A stretch of 64,000 nucleotides of DNA from Parageobacillus sp. KH3-4 (GCF_022846435.1 NZ_AP025627.1:2824001-2888000), one strand, 5' to 3'; shown: positions 53,901 to 63,482, numbered from the stretch's first letter. Notes: a model not told the origin generated them from the sequence alone. Translations and numbers: made by a program.

Positions 53901-55039
53901 CATCGTTCGCAAAGCCGAGTAGATTTACTCGGCTTATGAATATCGCCTATTTTCCTTTTTTTTCCGTATTGTTTGCCTTTTGGTGATTTTTTGAAATTAT
54001 CTTGATTATAGTTTTGTTTTCCGTGATGTTTGTCCTGTTTATTTTCCTTTTTTTGATGATGTTTCAAATCATCATGCAGTTGGTGTTTTTTTTCGACATT
54101 TTTGCCAAGTATATGATCGTCGCTTTTGTTTTGCCTTCGTTCATCTTTTTCCATGGATGGATGGTAAATCTTCTGCAATTCTTTCTTTTCATTCTTACTA
54201 TTCCCTTCCTGCCTTTGTTCATCGCGCTTCTGCAATAAATGGCTGGTCATCTGCTGTTCGTTCTCTTCCTTGCTGTTGTTCTTATTGTATTTTTTTTCGT
54301 TCTTTTCTGGGAGAAAATGACTGTTTATTTGCCGTTTATCGTCCTGTTTCGGCGGTTTTTCTTGTTTTCTCATGTTTATGGACTTTGGCGAAACTGATTT
54401 CGTTTTCTGTTCAATTTGCAGCAGTTTTCCTGTTGTCATTCCTTTCTTTACAGCTTCATTTCGTACTTCCATCGTGCTTTCTTCCGTCTTTACAACAATA
54501 TTTTTCCGCTGATACGAGTGTTGAATTTTCGTCAATTCTGTAGAAAGTTCGCGTGAAGATGCAGCACGGTGTTTTCTCTCCACCGTTGTAATCAATACTT
54601 GCCCACCTTTTTGCAAATAGCCTTTTTTCATGCTTAGTTCGATAATTTCCTTGGTAATATCAATAAACGCTTTTTTCTGCCAATGCGCAAGTTGTGAAAC
54701 AATCTTTTTTCCTTCCTCGTTGTATGCCTTTAATTTTATAACTTTTAACTGCTCATTGACCCCGATTTCAATGCTTGGATTAATATCAATGGACATGTAG
54801 GCGTACACTTCATTGGAAGGAAAATGAAGTAGCGTTGCAATCAAAAGAACCGCTGCCGCCACAAAGCTTATTATGTATCGAAGTGAACGGCGGCGAACAT
54901 TGGGTTTTTGTACCGCCTTCGCTTCAATCTCTTCTCCTATTTCATATTTTCCTTCCTTTTTCACTTGAATAAACTCACCATCAGGAGTTAATAATGTGAC
55001 AAATTCGTCATCTAGTTCCAATACAATCCCTTTTTTCAC
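53885..55039 (-). CDS. rsgI: anti-sigma-I factor RsgI
   Basis: Single-pass membrane regulator of 384 residues that holds sigma-I inactive. The cytoplasmic RsgI_N anti-sigma domain covers about residues 1-50, one membrane helix about 54-71 ([19 protein letters not shown]), then an external domain including [16 protein letters not shown]. From about residue 230 the tail is low-complexity Lys, Gln, Asn, Glu and His repeats. There is no carbohydrate-binding module, as in Bacillus. The start is a GTG overlapping the sigI stop as GTGA. The last codons read through a stem (53915-53937) and into the SASP gene. Confidence 0.9.
   Translation of the reverse strand: MKKGIVLELDDEFVTLLTPDGEFIQVKKEGKYEIGEEIEAKAVQKPNVRRRSLRYIISFVAAAVLLIATLLHFPSNEVYAYMSIDINPSIEIGVNEQLKVIKLKAYNEEGKKIVSQLAHWQKKAFIDITKEIIELSMKKGYLQKGGQVLITTVERKHRAASSRELSTELTKIQHSYQRKNIVVKTEESTMEVRNEAVKKGMTTGKLLQIEQKTKSVSPKSINMRKQEKPPKQDDKRQINSHFLPEKNEKKYNKNNSKEENEQQMTSHLLQKRDEQRQEGNSKNEKKELQKIYHPSMEKDERRQNKSDDHILGKNVEKKHQLHDDLKHHQKKENKQDKHHGKQNYNQDNFKKSPKGKQYGKKRKIGDIHKPSKSTRLCERCYSVF
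53913..53938. terminator. hairpin between convergent SASP and rsgI genes
   Basis: AAGCCGAGTA pairs with TACTCGGCTT across a four-base loop. There is no U-run on the plus side and it lies within rsgI coding sequence, so it may only slow polymerase or shield the SASP 3' end. Confidence 0.45.
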
Positions 55040-55773
55040 GATGGAAGCACCCCTTTTATATATTCCTTTAAATAAACATAATCCCCAGCTAAAATAATCG
55101 CCACCGCAATAATATATTTTCTATTTCTCTCTATCGTTTTGCGACTCACTTCGGCCATATTTTGTAATTGTTTAATCGGTAATTGTTTTTTCCGAAAAAG
55201 CCATTTCAGCAACTCTTCGTTTTCCACCAATAACTTGGCAACTTTGATGGCGTTTAATCGGGCGTCTTTATGTTTTGGAGACTGCTCGACAAGATCGTGA
55301 AAATGAATACCAAATTCTTTTAATACTTGTTGATAATGAATAATTTCCTCGCGGCGCTGTTGCTGCTCTATCTGCTTATAAAATTCATCCATGGACAACT
55401 TCGTATCTAAATACGTTTGCGCGGAATTTTCCTCATCTTCATCTGTATGTAAAACAATGTTCCTACATTTTGCTTCCTTGCGAATATAATCAATTAAACG
55501 CCTTTTAATCAGTAATTCGGCAAAAGAAATAAACGAACCTCCTTTATGAGGCGCGTACTTTTCAATTGCTTCATTAAACGCGATCAACCCGATGCTTAAT
55601 TCATCATCATCTTCATGAATAAATCGTTTACACACGCTGGAAACAGTTTTGGCAATAAAAGGTTTATATTGTTGAATCAATTGATTATGCAATGCTTTAT
55701 TTCCTTGTTGAATTTCGCTAACCGTCTGTTCAATCGTTCTCTCCTTTTTTAGCGAAAATAATATGCTGAACAT
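55036..55773 (-). CDS. sigI: RNA polymerase sigma factor SigI
   Basis: Alternative sigma-70-family factor of 245 residues active in heat stress in Bacillus. Region 2 spans about 30-110 (LIQQYKPFIAKTVSSVCKR, ELSIGLIAFNEAIEKY, SFISFAELLIKRRLIDYIRKE) and region 4-like helices lie at the C-terminus (LPIKQLQNMAEVSRKTIERNRKYI). GGGGTG is six bases before the ATG at 55773. It is co-transcribed and translationally coupled with rsgI. A sigma-A promoter lies at 55833-55861; a self-recognised sigma-I site was not clear. Confidence 0.93.
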   Translation of the reverse strand: MFSILFSLKKERTIEQTVSEIQQGNKALHNQLIQQYKPFIAKTVSSVCKRFIHEDDDELSIGLIAFNEAIEKYAPHKGGSFISFAELLIKRRLIDYIRKEAKCRNIVLHTDEDEENSAQTYLDTKLSMDEFYKQIEQQQRREEIIHYQQVLKEFGIHFHDLVEQSPKHKDARLNAIKVAKLLVENEELLKWLFRKKQLPIKQLQNMAEVSRKTIERNRKYIIAVAIILAGDYVYLKEYIKGVLPS

Positions 55774-55832
55774 GGATTTCACCCCATTTGTCAAAGAGAC
55801 GAACTAGCGCTCCCTTGGAATATCATTCGTAC

Positions 55833-55861
55833 ATCATAGCGAATTTTTGTTGGTCGTTCAA
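55833..55861 (-). promoter_or_regulatory. sigma-A promoter of sigI-rsgI
   Basis: On the minus strand TTGAAC (plus 55856-55861) and TATGAT (plus 55833-55838), spacer 17. Confidence 0.75.
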
Positions 55862-55893
55862 TCGGAAATTTATTACATTTAATTATTTCATAA

Positions 55894-55935
55894 ATAAAAA
55901 GGACCTTCGCCACTGAGAGCAAAGGTCCTTTTGAG
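55894..55935 (-). terminator. intrinsic terminator of yfnA
   Basis: AAAGGACCTT (55898-55907) pairs with AAGGTCCTTT (55922-55931). The A-rich left flank gives the U-run on the minus strand. Confidence 0.88.
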
Positions 55936-55947
55936 TGCCTTACAAAA

Positions 55948-57366
55948 TCATCCTGCTTTTTCAGTTGTTGTTTCTTTCATATCGTTTAACGTGCTATGCT
56001 TACGTCCATATGCAAAGTAAATAACTAAACCGATCAATAACCAAGATACAAAACCGATCCAAGTGATCGCTGGGAGCTGGAAAACTAAATATCCGCAAAA
56101 CGCAACCGCCAACAACGGAATGACGGGAACCATCGGAACCCGAAAGGCACGTTTTAAATTAGGCTGTGTTTTGCGCAAAATGAGCACACCGATAGAAACG
56201 GTAATAAAGGCGAACAGTGTTCCAATATTCGTTAACTCTGCCAGTTTATTCAATGGGATAATCCCGGAGAAAACCGCCACGATCATCCCTGTAAGCCAAG
56301 TGTTCACATACGGCACTTGCCGTGTCGGACTTACTTTAGAAAATGCTTTTGGAAGCAAACCATCACGGCTGACCGCATAAAATAAACGCGTTTGGCCGTA
56401 TAGCATGACAAGCAATACCGTCGTAATTCCGGCAATCGCTCCTAACGAAATAAAGCCGGCAACCCAATCTTGGTTAATATAGTTTAACGCAAAAGCCACT
56501 GGGTTCTTTACATTCAATTGTTCATAAGGAACAATTCCCGTCAATACGAGAGAAACGGCAATATATAATAATGTGCAAATAAATAAAGAAGCAATGATTC
56601 CGATTGGCATGTTTCGCTGCGGGTTGCGCACTTCTTCTGCTGCCGTCGAAACCGCGTCAAAACCGATATAGGCAAAAAAAACAGTCGCAGCGCCGGTCGC
56701 TACTCCGGAAAATCCGAATGGCATAAACGGCGACCAGTTTTCCGGTTTCACATACCATACGCCGACAGCAAGGAACAACAATACGACAGCGACTTTAATC
56801 ACCACCATGATCGCATTAAAACGGGCAGATTTTTTTACGCCAAGACTTAATAAAAATGCCATAAGAAGAGTAATAAAAATTGCCGGCAAATCGATTATTG
56901 TTCCCTTTTCCGGGTTATATGCGTTCGTCAACGCTTTTGGAAGCTCAATGCCAAATCCGGCAAGCAATCCTTGAAAATAACCAGACCACCCAACCGCTAC
57001 AGCGGAAGCAGCTACTCCATATTCTAAAATTAAATCCCATCCTAAAATCCAAGCAATTAATTCTCCAAACGCCGCATAACTATATGTGTAAGCACTACCA
57101 GATACCGGAACTGTCGAAGCGAACTCCGCATAACAAAGCGCCGCAAAAACACAAGCAAGGCCAGAAAGAATAAAAGAAAGGACAAGTGCAGGACCGGCGT
57201 GTTCCGCAGCGGCGACTCCCGTCAATACAAAAATTCCTGTCCCGATAATAGCGCCAATGCCGAGCATCGTTAAATCGAATGCTCCTAAATCTTTTTTTAA
57301 AGAAACGCCTTTCTGTCCAGCTTCATTCAAAAGCATTTGTACAGACTTTTTTCGCAACAAATTCAT
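55948..57366 (-). CDS. yfnA: APC-family amino acid permease, YfnA/GkApcT type
   Basis: Membrane transporter of 472 residues with about twelve helices, the cationic amino acid transporter branch of the APC superfamily. Helix 1 has GIGAIIGTGIFVLTG and helix 6 FFAYIGFDAVSTAAEEVRNPQRNMP. It closely resembles B. subtilis YfnA and the structurally studied Geobacillus kaustophilus ApcT, a proton-coupled transporter of small neutral amino acids such as alanine; that substrate is inferred from family. AGGGGAG precedes the ATG. It is monocistronic with its own promoter and terminator. Confidence 0.92.
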   Translation of the reverse strand: MNLLRKKSVQMLLNEAGQKGVSLKKDLGAFDLTMLGIGAIIGTGIFVLTGVAAAEHAGPALVLSFILSGLACVFAALCYAEFASTVPVSGSAYTYSYAAFGELIAWILGWDLILEYGVAASAVAVGWSGYFQGLLAGFGIELPKALTNAYNPEKGTIIDLPAIFITLLMAFLLSLGVKKSARFNAIMVVIKVAVVLLFLAVGVWYVKPENWSPFMPFGFSGVATGAATVFFAYIGFDAVSTAAEEVRNPQRNMPIGIIASLFICTLLYIAVSLVLTGIVPYEQLNVKNPVAFALNYINQDWVAGFISLGAIAGITTVLLVMLYGQTRLFYAVSRDGLLPKAFSKVSPTRQVPYVNTWLTGMIVAVFSGIIPLNKLAELTNIGTLFAFITVSIGVLILRKTQPNLKRAFRVPMVPVIPLLAVAFCGYLVFQLPAITWIGFVSWLLIGLVIYFAYGRKHSTLNDMKETTTEKAG

Positions 57367-57420
57367 ATGGTGTCTCCCCTTGTCGTTTTTTGTAAAAAAT
57401 TGTTGAAGAGCACAATATGG

Positions 57421-57449
57421 ATTTTACGCCATGCGCTAATGTTTGTAAA
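57421..57449 (-). promoter_or_regulatory. sigma-A promoter of yfnA
   Basis: On the minus strand TTTACA (plus 57444-57449) and TAAAAT (plus 57421-57426), spacer 17. Confidence 0.7.
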
Positions 57450-57534
57450 GTTAGAAAATAATAAAAACAACAAAAAATTTTCTGCTTTGATGCATTGAAG
57501 TTATACATCAATAACGAAGTTCAAAAATTGATAA

Positions 57535-57563
57535 TTTACAAATTATTCAGATAAATATATAAT
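57535..57563 (+). promoter_or_regulatory. sigma-A promoter of the DUF485-symporter operon
   Basis: TTTACA at 57535-57540 and TATAAT at 57558-57563, spacer 17. The leader contains two ribosome-site-like stretches, AAAGGAGGAG near 57591 and AAGGAGGGAG before the gene. Confidence 0.8.
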
Positions 57564-57650
57564 AAATTTGTGACAATTTTATGAACAAAGAAAGGAGGAG
57601 AGCTGTTTTTATTTACCACCTAAATCCAACAAATTAAGGAGGGAGTTTTT

Positions 57651-57992
57651 ATGGCGATACAAGATCATTCTTTTGAAGAATGTACAGTAACGGATTATAG
57701 CCGAATTGTTCAGTCTTCGTCCTTTCAGCATCTCATGCGCGAAAAGAAAAATTTCATTTTGCCATTCACGTTATTTTTCTTAGTTTTTTACTTTGCATTG
57801 CCAATTTTGACGTCCTATTCCAACGTGTTAAACTCTTCCGCAATCGGTCCGATCAGCTGGGCATGGATATTCGCGTTTGCGCAATTTGTCATGACGTGGG
57901 CGTTATGTACACTTTACTCTAAACGCGCAGCAAAATTTGATGAAATCGTTGAACGAATTAAACAAGAAGCGAAGGAAGGGGGAAACATGTAA
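57651..57992 (+). CDS. DUF485 family membrane protein
   Basis: Small membrane protein of 113 residues with two helices (about 44-64 and 77-97), the DUF485 family regularly encoded just before acetate-type sodium symporters (YjcH in E. coli, YwcB in B. subtilis). It is presumed to be an accessory subunit, but its role is not established. AAGGAGGGAG lies before the ATG. The stop codon is followed at once by the symporter start. Confidence 0.9.
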   Translation: MAIQDHSFEECTVTDYSRIVQSSSFQHLMREKKNFILPFTLFFLVFYFALPILTSYSNVLNSSAIGPISWAWIFAFAQFVMTWALCTLYSKRAAKFDEIVERIKQEAKEGGNM

Positions 57993-59534
57993 ATGCACGG
58001 GTTAGCCTTTTTCCTCTTTTTGATAATTGTGGTGCTAACGCTTATCATCACTTACTTCGCTTCGAAGCGAACAAGAACAACGAGCGAGTTTTATACAGCA
58101 GATAGCAGCTTAACCAGCTGGCAAAACGGGTTAGCAATCGCCGGCGACTATATGTCCGCTGCTTCATTTTTAGGAATTGCCGGCATGATCGCATTGGCTG
58201 GTTTTGACGGTTTCTTTTATAGCATCGGCTTCCTTGTTGCATATTTAGTCGTTCTTTACATTGTCGCTGAGCCGCTGCGCAACCTTGGAAAATATACGAT
58301 GGCTGACATGATTGCCGCTCGATTCGACGACAAAAAAGTGCGCGGTGTCGCAGCGCTTAATACGATTGCCATCTCCATTTTCTACATGATTGCTCAGCTT
58401 GTCGGTGCTGGAGGCCTTATTAAGCTATTATTAGGAATTGATTACATTTACTCTGTCCTCATTGTCGGCATACTTATGACCGTTTACGTCGTTTTCGGCG
58501 GCATGATGGCAACAAGCTGGGTCCAAATCGTGAAAGCGGTATTATTAATGGTTGGTACGTTTATCATTTCCATTATCGTCTTTGCCAAATTTGACTTCAG
58601 CCTCATCAAAATGTTTAATGAAGTAAAAACAGCCACGCCGCTCGGTGAAGCGTTCCTCAACCCTGGCAATAAATTTAAAGACCCGCTTGATACGATATCG
58701 TTGAATTTAGCACTCATCCTAGGAACAGCAGGACTTCCGCACATTTTAATCCGCTTCTTTACAGTAAAAGATGCGCCAGCGGCGCGCAAATCTGTCGTTC
58801 ATGCGACATGGATTATCGGCATTTTTTACATCTTAACGATTTTCTTAGGATTCGGCGCCGCAGCATTCGTTGGTTATGACAAAATTGTCGCCGCAAACCC
58901 TGCCGGAAACATGGCCGCCCCATTATTAGCAGAAGCGCTCGGTGGCGATTTCCTATTCGCGTTTATATCCGCAGTCGCGTTTGCTACGATTTTAGCTGTT
59001 GTGGCAGGACTCGTGCTGTCAGCCGCGTCGGCATTTGCCCATGACTTTTACAGCCATATCCTTCGCCGCGGCCAAGCGACGGAAAAAGAACAGATGGTTG
59101 CGGCGCGCTGGGCTTCTGTCGGCGTATCGATTTTGTCCATTCTTTTAGCGTTATTCGCTCAAAAAATGAATGTCGCTTTCCTTGTCTCATTGGCATTCGC
59201 TGTTGCAGCAAGCGCCAATTTGCCGATTATTGTATTAACGATTTTCTGGCGCCGCTTTAATACAACAGGTGCTATTGCGGGGATGCTCGTCGGGCTATTC
59301 AGTGCGTTGTTGCTCGTGTTCTTTAGCCCAAACGTTTGGGCGCCGGAACCGGGAGTAGCGATTCTTGTCGGTGAACCGCTCTTTAAGCTTGCCAACCCTG
59401 GCATCGTTTCCATACCATTAGGATTTATCGCATCGATCGTCGGCACGCTTCTTTCCTTGAAAAAAGCCGATAGCAAAAAATTTGATGAAATTCTTGTGAA
59501 AGCGAATACAGGAATAAAGGAATTAACAAATTAA
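57993..59534 (+). CDS. sodium:solute symporter, acetate/short monocarboxylate type (ActP/YwcA-like)
   Basis: Thirteen-helix LeuT-fold symporter of 513 residues, the SSS family. RTTSEFYTADSSLTSWQNGLAIAGDYMSAASFLG near residues 28-60 and GLPHILIRFFTVKDA near 245 are typical of ActP and its relatives, which take up acetate, propionate or similar acids with Na+. Pairing with DUF485 supports this. The ATG is directly after the upstream stop, with AAGGGGG 12 bases before it. A strong terminator ends the unit. Confidence 0.92.
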   Translation: MHGLAFFLFLIIVVLTLIITYFASKRTRTTSEFYTADSSLTSWQNGLAIAGDYMSAASFLGIAGMIALAGFDGFFYSIGFLVAYLVVLYIVAEPLRNLGKYTMADMIAARFDDKKVRGVAALNTIAISIFYMIAQLVGAGGLIKLLLGIDYIYSVLIVGILMTVYVVFGGMMATSWVQIVKAVLLMVGTFIISIIVFAKFDFSLIKMFNEVKTATPLGEAFLNPGNKFKDPLDTISLNLALILGTAGLPHILIRFFTVKDAPAARKSVVHATWIIGIFYILTIFLGFGAAAFVGYDKIVAANPAGNMAAPLLAEALGGDFLFAFISAVAFATILAVVAGLVLSAASAFAHDFYSHILRRGQATEKEQMVAARWASVGVSILSILLALFAQKMNVAFLVSLAFAVAASANLPIIVLTIFWRRFNTTGAIAGMLVGLFSALLLVFFSPNVWAPEPGVAILVGEPLFKLANPGIVSIPLGFIASIVGTLLSLKKADSKKFDEILVKANTGIKELTN

Positions 59535-59570
59535 CGCGTTTAAACGGAATGGATTATTGCTTTCCCCACG

Positions 59571-59621
59571 CAAAAAGGCTGGCGGAAGAGTTATCTTATC
59601 CTTTCCGCCCAGCCTTTTTCC
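59571..59621 (+). terminator. intrinsic terminator of the symporter operon
   Basis: AAAAAGGCTGGCGGAA pairs with TTTCCGCCCAGCCTTTTT with a small bulge, followed by a T-run. Confidence 0.9.
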
Positions 59622-59691
59622 ACCGCGTTTCTTCACCGCTTTTCGTTGCTGCCGCTTTGATTATCGTGATTTCCGCTATAAAACTTGCATA

Positions 59692-59783
59692 AGTGTCTCA
59701 TTCATTTTCTTTCTCGGTCACAGCTCAATCATGCATTAAAGCGCAAACAGCCTGAAAAAATTCCGAAGCCGGAATGAGACACT
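59692..59783. repeat. perfect 12-base inverted repeat spanning 92 bases
   Basis: AGTGTCTCATTC at 59692-59703 is the exact reverse complement of GAATGAGACACT at 59772-59783. The right arm overlaps the racemase stop codon. No target-site duplication is visible. Confidence 0.6.
59754..59775 (-). terminator. intrinsic terminator of the racemase operon
   Basis: On the minus strand ATTCCG pairs with CGGAAT (plus 59760-59765 with 59770-59775) over a GCTT loop, followed by six U. Confidence 0.8.
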
Positions 59784-60897
59784 AAGGACGGTACACCTTA
59801 GCATAGCTAGTATAAATATCTACTTGCCGTCTGTCGACTTCATACCCAATCCCCGGTTGTTCCGGCACTGTTATCGTTCCGTTGCGGACAACGACCTCCG
59901 GAATAATAATATCTTTTTCCCAGTAATGAGAAGAAGCAGCAGTATCACCAGGCAACGTAAAATTGTCGAGCGTTGTAATGGCAATATTGTGCGCTCTGCC
60001 GACACCAGCTTCTAACATGCCGCCGCACCAGACAGGAATGTCGTTCTCTTGACAGATATCGTGTATACGCTTCGCTTCTGTCAACCCTCCAACACGACCG
60101 ATTTTTATATTTATCATTTGACAACTGCCAAGCTGAATCGCTTTTCTTGCGTCTTCCGCCGAATGAATGCTTTCATCCAAACAGACCGGCGTCTTTATCT
60201 GTGACTGCAATGTTGCATGATCCACGATGTCATCGAAAGCAAGCGGCTGTTCGATCATCATTAGCTGAAACTCATCTAACTCCTTTAATCGATCGATATC
60301 CGCTAACGAATAAGCGGAGTTGGCGTCGGCCATGAGCGGAACGTTCGGAAAACGGCGGCGAATTTCGCGGACAACGTCAACATCCCACCCAGGTTTAATT
60401 TTTATTTTGATGCGCCGATACCCTTCTTGCACATACCGTTCGACAATGCGCAATAAATCATCGACGCTTTTTTGAATGCCGATGCTTACGCCTACTTCGA
60501 TGCGGTTCTTATTTCCGCCAAGCGCTTTATGTAACGGCAATTCTTGTTTTTTTGCAAATAAATCCCATATCGCTCCTTCTACCGCCGCTTTTGCCATTTG
60601 ATTTTTGCGGATGATGGAAAAACGTTGCTGCAACTCTTCCGGATGGGCAATTGGTGCTTGAAATAAAAGCGGCAATAAAAAATCTTCTATTATATGCCAA
60701 TTCGTTTTGACGGTTTCTTCATTGTACCAAGGAGAAGGAAAAGCCACCGATTCCCCCCATCCCGACACGCCGTCTTCATCGACCGCCTCGACTAAAATAA
60801 ATTCCTTTTTCTGAAACGAACCGAAGCTCGTTGTAAACGGCGATTTTAGTTCCATTTGCAAATGGCGCAATATGACTCGTTTCACTTTTATTTCCAT
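59782..60897 (-). CDS. N-succinylamino acid racemase / o-succinylbenzoate synthase family
   Basis: Enolase-superfamily enzyme of 371 residues, muconate lactonizing subgroup. The acid/base lysines Lys164/Lys166 (KIKIKPGWD) and Lys265 (NIKIGRVGG) and metal ligands Asp191, Glu216 and Asp241 are all present. Geobacillus relatives have both N-succinylamino acid racemase and o-succinylbenzoate synthase activity. No men genes are nearby; linkage to a GNAT acyltransferase and an M20 hydrolase favours the racemase role in D- to L-amino acid conversion. AGGGGG precedes the ATG. Confidence 0.92.
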   Translation of the reverse strand: MEIKVKRVILRHLQMELKSPFTTSFGSFQKKEFILVEAVDEDGVSGWGESVAFPSPWYNEETVKTNWHIIEDFLLPLLFQAPIAHPEELQQRFSIIRKNQMAKAAVEGAIWDLFAKKQELPLHKALGGNKNRIEVGVSIGIQKSVDDLLRIVERYVQEGYRRIKIKIKPGWDVDVVREIRRRFPNVPLMADANSAYSLADIDRLKELDEFQLMMIEQPLAFDDIVDHATLQSQIKTPVCLDESIHSAEDARKAIQLGSCQMINIKIGRVGGLTEAKRIHDICQENDIPVWCGGMLEAGVGRAHNIAITTLDNFTLPGDTAASSHYWEKDIIIPEVVVRNGTITVPEQPGIGYEVDRRQVDIYTSYAKVYRP

Positions 60898-60913
60898 AAA
60901 AAATTCCCCCTGA

Positions 60914-61738
60914 TTATAACGGCAATTCGTTGCGTTTCACGCAAACATAATATAAAACAGGTTCATCATCTTTTCGAACGATATGAGCAACGGCCCATCC
61001 TTTCCGAAAAAGATGAACAAACACGTCACGCGTCTTATAGCGCCAATCCAGCGCTAGCTCATGATCTGCCTCGATGAGCCGCTGAAACTGTAGAGGAACA
61101 GGAACAAGCAAAAACGGCCGGTCATGAGGGTCAAATTCTTCTTTGTAGATCGGCACTGGATCTCCGTTGCTGTTTTGTTTCCAATGAAGCGCCACATTCT
61201 CTGGCGACCACGCTATTTTAGAGAAAAAGCGGCTTCTTTCTTGTAAATATCGGCTTTCCAATAACCACTCCACAACAAAACGATCCGACGGTAAATGCTT
61301 ATTCAACGCATCATCCATCTTGCCGTAACAATTTTCAACATACTGCGAGCAAATCGCCCCTAACTTGGCAATGTTCAAATAGCCGTTTCTGCTTTGCAGC
61401 GGATCGTACGTCCAACGAATTGTACGATATCCTTTTTTGATTGCTTCTTGCGCCTGTTTCATTTTCAGCATATAACCGATTCCTTGGTCGCGGAACGGTT
61501 TGGCAATCCCCATCATATGCGAGCAAAGATACACTTGCCCGTCTTGGTATCCGGGAAAACTATACACAAATCCGACCATCTTTCCATCCACAAAAGCACC
61601 AATAATAATGCCGCCGTTTTTTGCCGCTGTCAATGTTTGATGAGTAGGGATCGGGCTCGTTCCCCATACTTCCGCTTCCAACCGCGCCATTTCTTCCAGT
61701 TGTTCGATCGTATCAATTTTTTGTAGCGAAACGCGCAC
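60914..61738 (-). CDS. GNAT acyltransferase, probable succinyl-CoA:amino acid N-succinyltransferase
   Basis: Acyl-CoA transferase of 274 residues. A GNAT core lies in the N-terminal half, with the CoA loop [13 protein letters not shown] (R/QxxGxG/A) near residue 84, followed by a C-terminal extension of about 130 residues. In Geobacillus kaustophilus the protein at this position succinylates D-amino acids; the assignment here rests on the same three-gene context. An open frame begins at 61804, but the GTG at 61738 is nine bases from AAGGAG. It overlaps the hydrolase gene by 26 bases. Confidence 0.85.
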   Translation of the reverse strand: MRVSLQKIDTIEQLEEMARLEAEVWGTSPIPTHQTLTAAKNGGIIIGAFVDGKMVGFVYSFPGYQDGQVYLCSHMMGIAKPFRDQGIGYMLKMKQAQEAIKKGYRTIRWTYDPLQSRNGYLNIAKLGAICSQYVENCYGKMDDALNKHLPSDRFVVEWLLESRYLQERSRFFSKIAWSPENVALHWKQNSNGDPVPIYKEEFDPHDRPFLLVPVPLQFQRLIEADHELALDWRYKTRDVFVHLFRKGWAVAHIVRKDDEPVLYYVCVKRNELPL

Positions 61739-62882
61739 TTCCCGTCTCTCCTTGCAATGCAAAATGCTCAAACGTTTCCATAACGACTCTTGCCAATATT
61801 TCAATACCGGACAATAAGTCTTCGCGGCGAAACGTCATTTGTGGATGATGCAGCCCTGGCATTAAATCGCAGCCAAGCCCAAGCATCGTCGTTTTTAACT
61901 GCGGTTTCATCCATGAATAAAAATGGAAGTCCTCTCCCCCCGAAGTAACGATTGGCGGCAAACATTTTTCTTCCCCTAACACGGCGACAATAGCGCGCTC
62001 CATGAACCGTTGTGCTTGTGGGTGTGGCTGCGCGGCAGCAACGCGAACACCTGCATGAAGCCGAATATCCGCATCATAAATAGACGCTACCCCTTTGACG
62101 ACGTGATTCAACCCTTCCACTAACTGTTCCATCGCCTCGTTCGTTTGCGCCCGCAAATCAAGCGCAAATTCGGCGTAATCTGGGATGATGTTCGCGTTTT
62201 TTTCCCCTGCATGAAATCTCGTCATTTTAATCGATGCCGGCACTTGTGGATCGACATGAATTTTGCCTAACTCCTGCACAATCGCGCTTCCAACTTCAAT
62301 GACATTGACTCCGAGGTGCGGCCTTGCCGCATGCGCGGCAACTCCTTTAATTTCCCCTTCAATGCATTGCGCGGCTCCATGCAAAATCGCAGGAGCGGCA
62401 TAACCGCTTTTTACTTCTTGAACCGGCCGCAAATGAACGCCATACAAAAAGTCAATATCATCGACGACTCCTTTTTCCAAAAATTTTAATGCGCCTGTTC
62501 CTTTTTCTTCCGCTGGCTGAAAAAGAAGCCGCAACGTTCCGGGCGGCTGATAGCCGATGCGATTAAACAGTTTGGCAACCCCTAATACCATTGTCATATG
62601 GGCATCATGCCCGCACGCATGGTTCGCTCGCCATACTCCATCTACTTCTTGCCAAAGCGCATCCATATCGCTGCGCAATCCGACCGTAAACGATCCGCCG
62701 CCAAATTCCCCAACCACTCCCGGACAATCGGGAAATGTTTGGATACGATATCCTTCTTGGATTAGTTGCTGTTCGATAAACCGCGTCGTTTTCCACTCTT
62801 CCCAGCTAACTTCTGGATGGCGATGAAGATAATCAAAAATCTCCCATAATTCTTCCTTCATCGCATGAATCATTTTCCTCAT
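61713..62882 (-). CDS. M20 family amidohydrolase, probable N-succinyl-L-amino acid desuccinylase
   Basis: Zinc-dependent amidohydrolase of 389 residues in the M20D (aminoacylase/hippurate hydrolase-like) group. Ligands appear as HACGHDAH near residue 82, QPAEEKGTGA near 118 and the final histidine in LHHPQMT near 355; the dimerisation lid domain is in the middle (GVAAHAARPHLGVN). Context assigns it the hydrolysis of N-succinyl-L-amino acid to free L-amino acid. GGGGGAG is six bases before the ATG at 62882; upstream ATGs to 62951 lack a site. It is the first gene of the operon. Confidence 0.88.
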   Translation of the reverse strand: MRKMIHAMKEELWEIFDYLHRHPEVSWEEWKTTRFIEQQLIQEGYRIQTFPDCPGVVGEFGGGSFTVGLRSDMDALWQEVDGVWRANHACGHDAHMTMVLGVAKLFNRIGYQPPGTLRLLFQPAEEKGTGALKFLEKGVVDDIDFLYGVHLRPVQEVKSGYAAPAILHGAAQCIEGEIKGVAAHAARPHLGVNVIEVGSAIVQELGKIHVDPQVPASIKMTRFHAGEKNANIIPDYAEFALDLRAQTNEAMEQLVEGLNHVVKGVASIYDADIRLHAGVRVAAAQPHPQAQRFMERAIVAVLGEEKCLPPIVTSGGEDFHFYSWMKPQLKTTMLGLGCDLMPGLHHPQMTFRREDLLSGIEILARVVMETFEHFALQGETGSARFATKN

Positions 62883-63000
62883 TGCGCTCTCCCCCGCTGA
62901 AATATTCGCAAACATTTCGAAAATTGTTGTTACACATATTATCATATTCAAAAAAACAATTGCAACCTAGGCTTGTTTATTAACGAATAAAAACAGCGCT

Positions 63001-63041
63001 ATAAAAAATCCTAAACCTCTTTTTTCCAGAAGTTTAGGATT
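63001..63041 (-). terminator. intrinsic terminator of the ThrE-type pair
   Basis: AATCCTAAAC (63007-63016) pairs with GTTTAGGATT (63032-63041), with an A-run at 63003-63008 giving the minus-strand U-run. It overlaps the stop codon. Confidence 0.85.
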
Positions 63042-63465
63042 TCCGCTTCTGCTTGACGAGCTGGTTAATTACTTCAGAAAAAACCAATCCCATGGCAATC
63101 GCTCCAGAAATCATAAACGCTTTCGCGGCAAGCGATATCGCCATATTATAATCGTTTAAAATGACATGACGCATTGCTTCATACGCCAAGCCCCCTGGAA
63201 CGAGCGGAATAATTCCGGAGACGCTGAAAATCGTCACCGGCGTTTTGTATATTCTTGCAAATATAGAGCTGATCATTGCCACAAAAAAAGAGGCAATAAA
63301 CGTAGCGACAACGTCATCTATTCGCTGCTCGGCGAATAAAAAATAAATGATCCATCCAGCCATTCCGACAAATCCGCAATTGATTAACAGCCTCTTCGGA
63401 ATGTTAAAAATGATCCCAAACGCTGCTGAAGCAATAAAACTCGTCAATAATTGTTGCACGATCAT
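63034..63465 (-). CDS. threonine/serine exporter subunit, ThrE C-terminal half (YjjB-like)
   Basis: Membrane protein of 143 residues with four or five helices (DUF3815/ThrE_2). SGIIPLVPGGLAYEAMRH near residue 88 is the conserved family motif. It equals the C-terminal half of single-chain ThrE exporters, so it should act with the product of the gene upstream. A TTG two codons earlier is too close to AAGGGG; the ATG at 63465 is eight bases away. Confidence 0.88.
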   Translation of the reverse strand: MIVQQLLTSFIASAAFGIIFNIPKRLLINCGFVGMAGWIIYFLFAEQRIDDVVATFIASFFVAMISSIFARIYKTPVTIFSVSGIIPLVPGGLAYEAMRHVILNDYNMAISLAAKAFMISGAIAMGLVFSEVINQLVKQKRKS

Positions 63466-63482
63466 CCGCAATTCCCCTTAGA

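Noticed and set aside
55800-55870. A sigma-I autoregulatory promoter upstream of sigI
   Set aside because: A CGAA and an ACCAAC stretch occur, but their spacing and -35 do not match the ACCCCC-type element I would expect; the sigma-A promoter explains the region better.
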